Assembly (NCBI RefSeq): GCF_040222615.1
Contig: NZ_JAVKCQ010000211.1
Span: 1 to 17,821, forward strand
DNA: 17,821 bases
Reading direction: 5' to 3'
From: Haliea sp040222615
Lineage (GTDB): Bacteria > Pseudomonadota > Gammaproteobacteria > Pseudomonadales > Halieaceae
Below are positions 1-6,841 of the stretch, in pieces. The translations under genes were made by a program, and so were the position numbers. Within the stretch, counting starts at the first letter, position 1, and each line of letters starts with the position of its first letter. Under the pieces are notes generated by a model. The model ran no database searches, was not told the origin of the DNA, and worked only from the letters and a program-made list of their open reading frames with translations.

Positions 1-99
1 ACCGGGCTCACCGCCGAGGGTGAGCTTGTCGCCCTGATACTCGGTCTCCAGCACTTCGCCGCTAGCGCGACCGGTCAGTTTGCGAACCAGAAAGTACAT
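1..99 (-). CDS. Third gene of redox operon, 5' end only (unknown)
   Basis: An ATG at 99-97 opens a frame that stays open for 33 codons to the window edge. The peptide begins MYFLVRKLTG and reaches LTLGGEPG. It lies 4 nt past the stop of the di-heme membrane protein gene, so it is almost certainly co-transcribed. The visible part has no signal peptide, membrane helix or Cys/His cluster. The strand-like stretch ending in LTLGGEPG is faintly like the start of an FHA domain, but 33 residues are too few to claim that. The function is unknown. Confidence 0.6.
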   Translation of the reverse strand, partial: MYFLVRKLTGRASGEVLETEYQGDKLTLGGEPG

Positions 100-103
100 C
101 GGG

Positions 104-997
104 CTACCAGTAAATAAAGACGGAGATGATGTGGACTACCAATGCCACCAGCAGGCCCACCGTCAGGGGGATATGAAAATACAGCCAGATCTTCATCAGG
201 CCTCGCAGCTGCACCTCGCGCCGTACCTGGTGCAGCAACACCTGGCGGCGACCGAACAGGCCCAGCAGTTCGTTCAACACTTCCGCCTCCGACTGCTTGC
301 GGGCATCGGGTATACGCCCGGCCAGGTGACCGATCACGACCTCCTGCTCGACGTTGGCCATGGCCTGGGCTTTCTGGCTGCTGTCTCCCGGCACCATGAC
401 CCGGGACCGGTCCCGGGCCAGCAGCTGCTGCCAGGCCGAACCGCCCACCCGGGTCAGCTCCAGGGCACTGATCACCAGCGACTGCAGATTGGCGTCGCAG
501 CGCTCAGAGGCGTCGCGGATGCGGGCATCGACCCGAGCCAACTCGTCCAGCCGGCCATCCTGGCCACTGCCGGACTGGATGGAGGCCAGTCGACCGGGCA
601 AATGCATATAGGCATAAAGGCCGTAAAAGCCCGACAGGATCACCAGGCACATGAGTATGTACGCCAGGGTGTGGACATTGAAGCCGAACTGCAGCGCACA
701 GTGCAGCGTTGCCACCACCAGCAGCGCCGTCCCCAGGTACACATGGGCAGAAGCCCAGCCCTGGACAGTGCCGGCAGTCGATTTGTAGCTGCGCTTGCGC
801 ACGCCCAGCAGGCTCAGCCAGACAATGAGCAGGGCACCCAGGCTACCCAGTACATAGCCCTGCCAGGTGCCGCCATTGGGCGGCTGGGCGGCGTTGCTGC
901 CACCCTGGGTCACATAGAGGGCGACACTGAGTACCAGCAGGAGCAGCCCCCACTTCAGGTAACGGTACTGTTGCCAGCCGAGCAGGCTCTCACGCAT
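104..997 (-). CDS. Putative di-heme b membrane oxidoreductase subunit (five predicted helices)
   Basis: 297-aa integral membrane protein. Predicted helices lie at about 13-31, 46-66, 82-104, 108-131 and 269-296. A soluble, partly charged segment of about 135 residues separates helices 4 and 5. Helix 3 has His85 and His99, and helix 5 has His275 and His289. Both pairs are H-x13-H, the spacing used in ferric reductase/NOX-type proteins to hold two b haems stacked across the membrane. The start is the ATG at 997, 2 nt after the stop of the upstream gene and preceded by GGAGG about 10 nt away; a longer frame would overlap the upstream gene needlessly. Context suggests it takes electrons from the FAD/FeS protein encoded upstream. 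The haem role is inferred from the histidines; overall similarity to a named family was not recognised. The soluble insert is unexplained. Confidence 0.75.
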   Translation of the reverse strand: MRESLLGWQQYRYLKWGLLLLVLSVALYVTQGGSNAAQPPNGGTWQGYVLGSLGALLIVWLSLLGVRKRSYKSTAGTVQGWASAHVYLGTALLVVATLHCALQFGFNVHTLAYILMCLVILSGFYGLYAYMHLPGRLASIQSGSGQDGRLDELARVDARIRDASERCDANLQSLVISALELTRVGGSAWQQLLARDRSRVMVPGDSSQKAQAMANVEQEVVIGHLAGRIPDARKQSEAEVLNELLGLFGRRQVLLHQVRREVQLRGLMKIWLYFHIPLTVGLLVALVVHIISVFIYW

Positions 998-999
998 CC

Positions 1000-3486
1000 T
1001 CAACGAGCCTCCACCAGGGCGACAAACTGTTCCGGGGAAAGCCGCATGGCGGCACCTGTGGGGCAGGCCCGCACACAGGCCGGGCCGCCGGACTGGCCCA
1101 TGCAGGCATCGCACTTCACGGCTTTCTTGCCACGCTCCTTGTCGGCGGCGGCAGGAGTGAATGTTTCCGGCTGGCCGGGGCCCGCGCCGCGCCCAAACAG
1201 CAGCCAGGACAGCAGCCCGGGCTTGGGCGGTGCGGCGTAGCTGAGCTTGATGGCGTTGTAGGGGCAGTTGGTCTCACAGTTGCCACAGCCGATGCAGTTG
1301 TCGGTTATGAACACCTCGCCGTCAGCGGAGCGGCGAATCGCATCCGGCGGGCAATCCTTCATGCAGTGCGGCAGCTCACAGTGGCGGCAGGAAATCGGCA
1401 CGTGCAGGTTGGCGAAGGACGGACCCGCGGCCCGGTTCAAGCGCGACAGTCCGCCGTGAGTCTCCGCACAGGCGCGCTCACAGTTGTCGCAGCCCACGCA
1501 CAGGGACTCGTCGATGACCAGGGCGTTGGTCGCCTCGCCCAGGCCCTGCTCCATGAGGAAACCGATGGAGCGGGCCGCCTCGGGCTGGGACGCCATGGCG
1601 TTGGTCTTCTCCAGCAGCGAGCTCAAGCGCCCCTGCAGGGTGGCGATATGTTCCGGCTGGCTGTTGACCAGGGCCAGGAACTCCGCGCGCTTGACCTTGA
1701 TGGTTTCAGTACGCACCGCGGCGACAGCCGTGTCCCGTCGCAGGGGAGCACCCATCAGCGCCATCTGCCCGACCAGGTCGCCGGAGTGGTGCTGTGCCAC
1801 CACCATGTTTGCGCTACCCCTGGAAAGCACGACGGTACCGCTGCGGATCAGGTGCAGGCAATCGCCCTCCTCACCCTCGCTGAACAGGGCCTGACCGGCG
1901 TTGAAGCGACAGGTTTCTACCTGGCCGGCAATCGCCGACAATTCCGCCAGCGGCAGGTTGGGGCGGAACGCGGCCTGCAGGGCGCGTACGATGAAGATGC
2001 GGTCGATACCCTTGCGCACTTCCTCGTTGGAGTTCATCAACTTGACCATGATCCGCCGCGGCGTTTCGATCAGGATCGCATCCTCGCTCACCACCGCGTC
2101 GCCCTGGCGCGGGCGCCCCGAGATCAGGCTCATCTCGCCAAAGAACTGGCCCGGCTTGAGCGTGTGCCAGGGCCCGTCCTGCTCCAGCTGCAGCTTCACT
2201 TCGCCTTCCACCAGGGTGTAGAAGGTGGTGCTGAATTCGCCGTTGCGGTACACCGGTTCGCCCGCGGGAACGAACACCGTGGAGCGCTCGCCTTTCTGTT
2301 CCACGCGGGCGAGATCAGCCGACGGCAAGCTCACCAGGATGCGGCTCTCGATGATCAGCTCACGGAAGGCCAGCGGGTTCATGCGCCGGAACATGGGGAT
2401 ACGCTGCTGGTACAGCTCCAGCACATCCTCTGCGTCCATCACATAGGGCAGGCCCGAGAACTGATCCTGCAACAGCGGATAGTCGGCGGGCTTGGTGTCC
2501 TTGCCGTGGATGAACTCGATGACATCGTAGCCCTGGTTCATGGCCTGCTTGATCAGCGGGTAGCCGCCCAGGGCGCCAATGACGTAAAGGCCGGCCACAT
2601 TGCTCTGGTAGTGACGGTCGACATCCGGCACGGCGTCGGCGCTGGGACTGCTGATCTCGATGCCGCAGGACTCAACGAAACTGCGCGGGGGAATGGTGCC
2701 GAGACGGGCGATGATCCGGTGACAGGCCAGGCGTTCTTCGCCCGCCGGCGTGTTCAGGATAATGGCGCCCATCTCGCCGGGGCTGGCCGGCAGCTCCAGA
2801 CCGGCAACGCCCGCCTCGTAGCGGCAGTGAAAGGGTCGGCTCTTGTCGTTGATCGCCGCCAGCACCGCATTCAGGTTGCCATCCTTGGCGCGGCTGAATT
2901 CGTTGCGCCGGTTGATGATATAAACCGTGTTGTAATCGGACAGGGCGATGGCGTTCTCGATGGCGGCATCACCGGCGCCGACCACCACGATGGTTTCTTT
3001 CTTGAAGTCCTCGGGGTCATCCAGGGTGTAGCGGACAAAGTCCGACTCAACATCCCCTTTCACCCCCAGGCTGCGGGGGTTGCCCTGGGTACCAATGGAC
3101 AACACCACGTGCTCGGCTTCGATCTCGTCCCCGGACTGCAGTTTCAGCACGAACTGGCCGCGACTGCCGCTGATCCCGGTGACCTCGCTGTCGTACCGAA
3201 CGTTCAGGCCGGCCTTGATACTGTCCTGCCAGCCCCCGAGGATTTCTTCCCGCTTGCCGGCGACAAAAGGTACCGGGCTGCGCAGGGCCAGAAACCCCGG
3301 CTCGTCCATGACGTGCTTGCCCTTCTGGTACTTCTGGATGGTCTTGGCGAAGATCGAGAAACCTTCCAGCAGGACGTAACTCGGGCTGTTGACACCGGCG
3401 TCGCGATCATACTCGGCCGCCCGGCCCGCCGCACTGAGCCCAGCAGGACCCGCGCCCACAATGGCGATGTGATATCTCTCCCCCAA
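1000..3486 (-). CDS. Fusion protein: FAD/NAD(P) oxidoreductase + two cNMP-binding domains + four-cluster ferredoxin
   Basis: 828 aa, probably cytoplasmic or membrane-peripheral. Residues 1-330 are a thioredoxin-reductase-like flavoprotein: FAD motif GAGPAG at 11-16, NAD(P) motif GAGDAA at 170-175 and a C-terminal FAD strand near VIGALGG (302-308). The CxxC expected just before the NAD(P) motif in thioredoxin reductase is absent, so it should feed electrons onward rather than reduce a disulfide. Residues about 385-485 and 510-605 are CRP-like cyclic-nucleotide folds; the first keeps G450-E451 and R460, while the second has Gln574 in place of the Glu. Residues 655-815 hold 16 Cys in four groups (663/666/669/673, 700/703/708/712, 731/734/737/741, 792/795/804/808), enough for four [4Fe-4S] clusters, as in HybA/DmsB-type subunits. 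The start is TTG at 3486, the only in-frame choice before an upstream stop, with AAAGGA 8-9 nt before it. First gene of an operon with the di-heme protein. Confidence 0.85.
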   Translation of the reverse strand: MGERYHIAIVGAGPAGLSAAGRAAEYDRDAGVNSPSYVLLEGFSIFAKTIQKYQKGKHVMDEPGFLALRSPVPFVAGKREEILGGWQDSIKAGLNVRYDSEVTGISGSRGQFVLKLQSGDEIEAEHVVLSIGTQGNPRSLGVKGDVESDFVRYTLDDPEDFKKETIVVVGAGDAAIENAIALSDYNTVYIINRRNEFSRAKDGNLNAVLAAINDKSRPFHCRYEAGVAGLELPASPGEMGAIILNTPAGEERLACHRIIARLGTIPPRSFVESCGIEISSPSADAVPDVDRHYQSNVAGLYVIGALGGYPLIKQAMNQGYDVIEFIHGKDTKPADYPLLQDQFSGLPYVMDAEDVLELYQQRIPMFRRMNPLAFRELIIESRILVSLPSADLARVEQKGERSTVFVPAGEPVYRNGEFSTTFYTLVEGEVKLQLEQDGPWHTLKPGQFFGEMSLISGRPRQGDAVVSEDAILIETPRRIMVKLMNSNEEVRKGIDRIFIVRALQAAFRPNLPLAELSAIAGQVETCRFNAGQALFSEGEEGDCLHLIRSGTVVLSRGSANMVVAQHHSGDLVGQMALMGAPLRRDTAVAAVRTETIKVKRAEFLALVNSQPEHIATLQGRLSSLLEKTNAMASQPEAARSIGFLMEQGLGEATNALVIDESLCVGCDNCERACAETHGGLSRLNRAAGPSFANLHVPISCRHCELPHCMKDCPPDAIRRSADGEVFITDNCIGCGNCETNCPYNAIKLSYAAPPKPGLLSWLLFGRGAGPGQPETFTPAAADKERGKKAVKCDACMGQSGGPACVRACPTGAAMRLSPEQFVALVEAR

Positions 3487-3541
3487 GAGCGGTATCCTTT
3501 GTTGGCTTATTATCCAACTCTGCTCTCATCGCAGAGCTTAG

Positions 3542-3578
3542 TATTTCCACTATAGCCGCCGAATCCCGATTTGCCCAA
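3542..3578 (-). promoter_or_regulatory. Candidate sigma70 promoter of the redox operon
   Basis: Read on the minus strand, TTGGGC (3578-3573) and TATAGT (3554-3549) are 18 nt apart, in the 126-nt gap between radA and the redox gene. Transcription would start near 3542. The leader then contains a hairpin at 3516-3538 (8-nt arms, one of the pairs a wobble, 7-nt loop) ahead of the AAAGGA/TTG start. The hairpin could be an operator half-site pair or an RNA element. The -35 box is weak, so this is tentative. Confidence 0.4.
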
Positions 3579-3612
3579 GTTTTTCTTGCGACGATACCAA
3601 CGGCACGCCGCT

Positions 3613-5001
3613 CTACTCAACAGCAGCAAGCGCTTCCGACAGTTTTGACACGGCGATCACCTGCATACCCTTTATTTCGCCGCGGGGGGCATTGGCACGC
3701 GGCACAATGGCGCGCCGGAAGCCGTGCTTGGCCGCCTCCGCCAGCCGCTCCTGACCGCTGGGTACCGGCCGGATTTCCCCCGACAAACCCACTTCACCAA
3801 AGATCACCATATCCCGTGGCAACTGGCGGTCGCGAAAGCTGGAGACAATGGCCATCAACAGGGCGAGGTCGGCACTCGTTTCCAGCACCTTGACTCCGCC
3901 CACCACGTTGGCGAACACATCCTGGTCACCGACCTGCAGGCCGCCGTGGCGATGCAGCACGGCCAGCAGCATTGCCAGCCGGTTCTGTTCCAGGCCCACC
4001 GCCACACGGCGGGGATTGCCGAGGGCACTGTCATCCACCAGCGCCTGGATCTCGACCAGCAGGGGCCGGGTGCCCTCCCAGACCACCATCACCGCGCTGC
4101 CGGAGGCGGGTTCGCTGCTTCGGTCCAGAAAGATGGCTGAGGGGTTGCGCACCTCCCGCAGGCCCTGCTCGGTCATGGCAAAAACCCCCAGCTCGTTGAC
4201 CGCGCCGAAGCGGTTTTTCTGCCCTCGCAAGGTGCGGAAGCGGGAGTCGTGGTCGCCCTCCAGCAAAATCGAGCAGTCAATCATGTGCTCGAGCACCTTG
4301 GGGCCCGCCAGGGAACCGTCCTTGGTGACATGGCCGACCAGGAACAGCACCGTACCGGTCTGCTTGGCAAAGCGGGTCAGGAACGCGGCGCACTCCCGCA
4401 CCTGGGAGACACTGCCGGGCGCCGAGTTGAGGTCATCGGAGTGCACGACCTGGATGGAATCCACCACCAGCACACGCGGCCGGTACTTGTCGGCGGCGGC
4501 GATAATGGCCTCGACATTGGTCTCCGCCATCAGGCGCAGCTTGTCCGTGGCCAGGCCCAGGCGCCGGGCCCGCATCGCCACCTGCTGCAGGGACTCCTCG
4601 CCCGTGATGTAGAGCGCTTCCATACCCGCGGCCAGGTGACACATGGTCTGCAACAGCAGGGTGCTCTTGCCGGCACCGGGGTTGCCGCCCACCAGGATGG
4701 CCGAACCCGGCACCAGGCCGCCCCCCAGCACCCGGTCGAATTCATCAGCGCCGCTGGAAAACCGCGGCAGGTCCTCCAGGTCGATTTCTGCCAACAGTCG
4801 CGCCTCTGCCAGGGTGCCGGTGTAACCACCACGGCTGCCTCCGGCCCGACCGGGGACAGGATTGCGGGTGCCGCCGGCGGCCGGGCCCAGCCGCACTTCC
4901 GCCAGCGTGTTCCAGGCCCCACAGTCGTTGCACTGCCCCTGCCACTTGGCATAATCCGAGCCACAGTCACTGCACACGAATGCGGTTTTGCTCTTTGCCA
5001 T
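3613..5001 (-). CDS. radA: DNA repair protein RadA
   Basis: 462 aa, the usual length. It has an N-terminal zinc finger (Cys10, 13, 24, 27), a RecA-like ATPase with Walker A GGNPGAGKS at 105-113, a Walker B-like hydrophobic strand ending VVDS (179-182), the RadA signature KNRFG at 262-266, and a C-terminal Lon-protease-like domain (about 350-460) lacking protease function in this family. RadA is a DnaB-like hexameric helicase that drives branch migration during recombination and helps process stalled forks. The start is ATG at 5001, with AGGA and AGGG-type purines just upstream. It is divergent from the DnaT-like gene and 126 nt upstream of the redox operon, probably a separate unit. I see no convincing promoter or terminator for it. 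Confidence 0.97.
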   Translation of the reverse strand: MAKSKTAFVCSDCGSDYAKWQGQCNDCGAWNTLAEVRLGPAAGGTRNPVPGRAGGSRGGYTGTLAEARLLAEIDLEDLPRFSSGADEFDRVLGGGLVPGSAILVGGNPGAGKSTLLLQTMCHLAAGMEALYITGEESLQQVAMRARRLGLATDKLRLMAETNVEAIIAAADKYRPRVLVVDSIQVVHSDDLNSAPGSVSQVRECAAFLTRFAKQTGTVLFLVGHVTKDGSLAGPKVLEHMIDCSILLEGDHDSRFRTLRGQKNRFGAVNELGVFAMTEQGLREVRNPSAIFLDRSSEPASGSAVMVVWEGTRPLLVEIQALVDDSALGNPRRVAVGLEQNRLAMLLAVLHRHGGLQVGDQDVFANVVGGVKVLETSADLALLMAIVSSFRDRQLPRDMVIFGEVGLSGEIRPVPSGQERLAEAAKHGFRRAIVPRANAPRGEIKGMQVIAVSKLSEALAAVE

Positions 5002-5110
5002 GCCCTGTCCTGCTCCTGTTCCCGGGGAAAAAGTCTGGCGTCCGGCTATCGGTTACCGGGTGAGCTCGGTATCCTAGTGTATGCGCTTGCCCAACACTAC
5101 TGGATTGCCC

Positions 5111-6244
5111 ATGTCAGACGCCTCCATCGTTCCCGAACAGCCACTGGTGTTCTCACCCGGGCTGGCGGCGACGATAGGACTGGAAGAAGCGATCCTGCTA
5201 CAGCAGCTTGGCTCCCTGTTCGCGCACCGCCAACCCAGGCACAGCGACGGCTTCGCCTGGCTCGCCGTGGAGCGCGATTTCCTGCTGCGGCAGCTGCCAT
5301 TCTGGACAGCCGTCGACCTGCACCGCATCACCCGCAGCCTGGCCGACAAGGGCGTGATACTGATGCAGTCGCCGCCGCTACACAGTCACGGGGAGCTGGT
5401 CTTTGCCCTGAACGAGCCCGTGCCGCAACCGCAGCAGCCGCTGCGCGCCCCCCCGAATGCGCCGCCCACCCCTTCCCGCCGTGGCGCCGGCCAGCTACCG
5501 CCCAACTGGTCCCCCAGCGAGGACCTGCTGCAGCTGCTGGCGCTGAACCACAACATACCGCGGCAATTTGCCCTCGACCAGCTGGAGGATTTCATCTTCT
5601 ACTGGCGCGAGCGCGGCGAGCCGAGTCACGCCTGGGAGAACAAATTCCGCCAGCACGTCATCAGCAGCTGGCGCCGCCAGCAGCAGCTGGAGGCCGAGGC
5701 CTTCCGCATCGAGCACACCCCGGACCTGGACAACCGCTGGCGCCCCAGCCGGGACGCCCTGGAAATCATGCTGCGCAGCGGGGTGGAACGGGATTTCATC
5801 GACGAGGCAATCCCCGAGTTCATCCTCTACTGGCGCGAGCGGGGCACGGCGCCCAAAGAACTGAACTCGAAATTCATCCAGCACATTCGTATCCAGTGGG
5901 CCAAGTACACCTCAAGCATGACCCACAGCACCGAGCCCAGGCGGATCAGCGAGGACTGGCAGCCGGATGCCGACGTCTTTGATATCCTGCGTCTGTCGCA
6001 CATTGACGAGGACTTCGCCCGGGGACTGCTGCCGGAATTCATCGTCTACTGGCGTGACAGCAACCAGGCCCATACCTCATGGAACAGCAAGTTCCTGCAG
6101 CATGTAAAATTCCACTGGGCCAAACAGCATCGCATTGAACAGGCAGGGCACAGCCATGACGAAGGACAGGGATCTCATCGAACGGGTCGCACGCGGGATC
6201 GCAGCCTCGCCGACGACCTCAGCGACACCTCATGGGCGGACTGA
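5111..6244 (+). CDS. DnaT-like replication protein with three tandem DnaT C-terminal domains
   Basis: 377 aa from the ATG at 5111. Residues 8-100 look like a small helical, winged-helix-like domain. A Pro-rich linker follows (103-125). Three repeats of about 60 residues come next (130-190, 207-265, 280-338), each with W-x-P-(S/D)-x-D, then F-I-x-YWR, then KF-x-QH and a final W. This is the pattern of the E. coli DnaT C-terminal domain (WQPDADF...YW), which binds ssDNA in replication restart; E. coli DnaT has one copy. Repeat 2 has Leu instead of Trp before NSKF. The tail from about 340 is polar and low in complexity; residues 349-377 are encoded in the overlap with the next gene. The start is uncertain: 5111 has only a weak GGA, but an ATG at 5081 has nothing better. 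It is paired with a lambda P-like gene, echoing dnaT-dnaC of E. coli. It could also be described as phage-derived. Confidence 0.8.
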   Translation: MSDASIVPEQPLVFSPGLAATIGLEEAILLQQLGSLFAHRQPRHSDGFAWLAVERDFLLRQLPFWTAVDLHRITRSLADKGVILMQSPPLHSHGELVFALNEPVPQPQQPLRAPPNAPPTPSRRGAGQLPPNWSPSEDLLQLLALNHNIPRQFALDQLEDFIFYWRERGEPSHAWENKFRQHVISSWRRQQQLEAEAFRIEHTPDLDNRWRPSRDALEIMLRSGVERDFIDEAIPEFILYWRERGTAPKELNSKFIQHIRIQWAKYTSSMTHSTEPRRISEDWQPDADVFDILRLSHIDEDFARGLLPEFIVYWRDSNQAHTSWNSKFLQHVKFHWAKQHRIEQAGHSHDEGQGSHRTGRTRDRSLADDLSDTSWAD

Positions 6245-6824
6245 GGGCCGACGCCAGGCCAGCGAGGCCCACGTCGAGGCCATCAACCAGGTCTTCGCCC
6301 TGTTCCGGCTGAATTATCACAACCAGTACTACGCCGCCTACCCGGATGCCGAGCAGCTCAAGCAGATCAAGAAGCTGTGGCTGGACTCCCTGGCTGACTA
6401 CCCGGTGGAGCAGATCCTGCGCGGAGCCCGCCACGCGATTGAGAACAGTGAGTATTTACCAACCCTGCACCGCATGCTCGAGTGTTGCCGCGAGGGCATT
6501 GCCGGGCTGGGACTGCCCGCACCCTACGATGCCTACCTGGAGGCCTGCGGCGCCCGCAGCCCGCGCTCGGCACAGACCTGGAGCCATCCCGCAGTTTACC
6601 TGGCCGGCCGCGACAGCGACTGGTTCTTCCTCGCCAACAACCCCGAGCGCCTGACCTGGCCGGTGTTCCGCCAGCACTATCAGGACTACTGCACCCGCGT
6701 GCTGCGCGGCGAGACCCTGGCCATACCCGAGGAACCGGCGCTGGAGCAGCACAGCCCCGCCCCGCTTGGCACCGAGGAACAGCTGGCGGAACTGAAAAAG
6801 CTGCGGGAGACTGCCAACTTGTGA
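6156..6824 (+). CDS. Phage lambda P-like replication protein, probable DnaB helicase loader
   Basis: 222 aa, close to lambda P (233 aa). From residue about 39 the order of features follows lambda P: INQVF, a region around YPDAEQLKQIKKLW (62-75), EQILRGARHAIEN (85-97), LPTLHRMLECCREG (101-114) followed by GLP, then a C-terminal half with a late RGE-x-x-AIPEEP and a charged helix of the AELKK type. There is no Walker A motif, so it is not a DnaC/DnaI-type AAA+ loader. Lambda P recruits DnaB and opens its ring at the origin, and the same role is inferred here. The start is ATG at 6156 with AGGCAGGG about 7 nt upstream; an in-frame TTG at 6135 is less likely. It overlaps the DnaT-like gene by 89 bp, and aidB begins 17 nt after its end. 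It sits on a core chromosomal locus with no phage genes nearby, so it is probably domesticated. Confidence 0.82.
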   Translation: MTKDRDLIERVARGIAASPTTSATPHGRTEGRRQASEAHVEAINQVFALFRLNYHNQYYAAYPDAEQLKQIKKLWLDSLADYPVEQILRGARHAIENSEYLPTLHRMLECCREGIAGLGLPAPYDAYLEACGARSPRSAQTWSHPAVYLAGRDSDWFFLANNPERLTWPVFRQHYQDYCTRVLRGETLAIPEEPALEQHSPAPLGTEEQLAELKKLRETANL

Positions 6825-6841
6825 CAGCGAGAGATGCCCCC

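Noticed and set aside
80..1240. Plus-strand 386-aa open frame opposite the di-heme gene
   Set aside because: Low-complexity Gln/His-rich shadow; the minus strand encodes helices with paired haem histidines.
1000..3486. Thioredoxin or disulfide reductase
   Set aside because: No CxxC lies before the NAD(P) motif, so disulfide chemistry is not supported.
1366..3555. Plus-strand 729-aa open frame opposite the redox fusion gene
   Set aside because: Shadow frame of a high-GC gene. The minus-strand protein has clear FAD, cNMP and FeS motifs; the antisense translation is Gln/His/Ala-rich with no family features.
6156..6824. DnaC-type helicase loader
   Set aside because: There is no Walker A or B motif; the conserved order of motifs fits lambda P instead.
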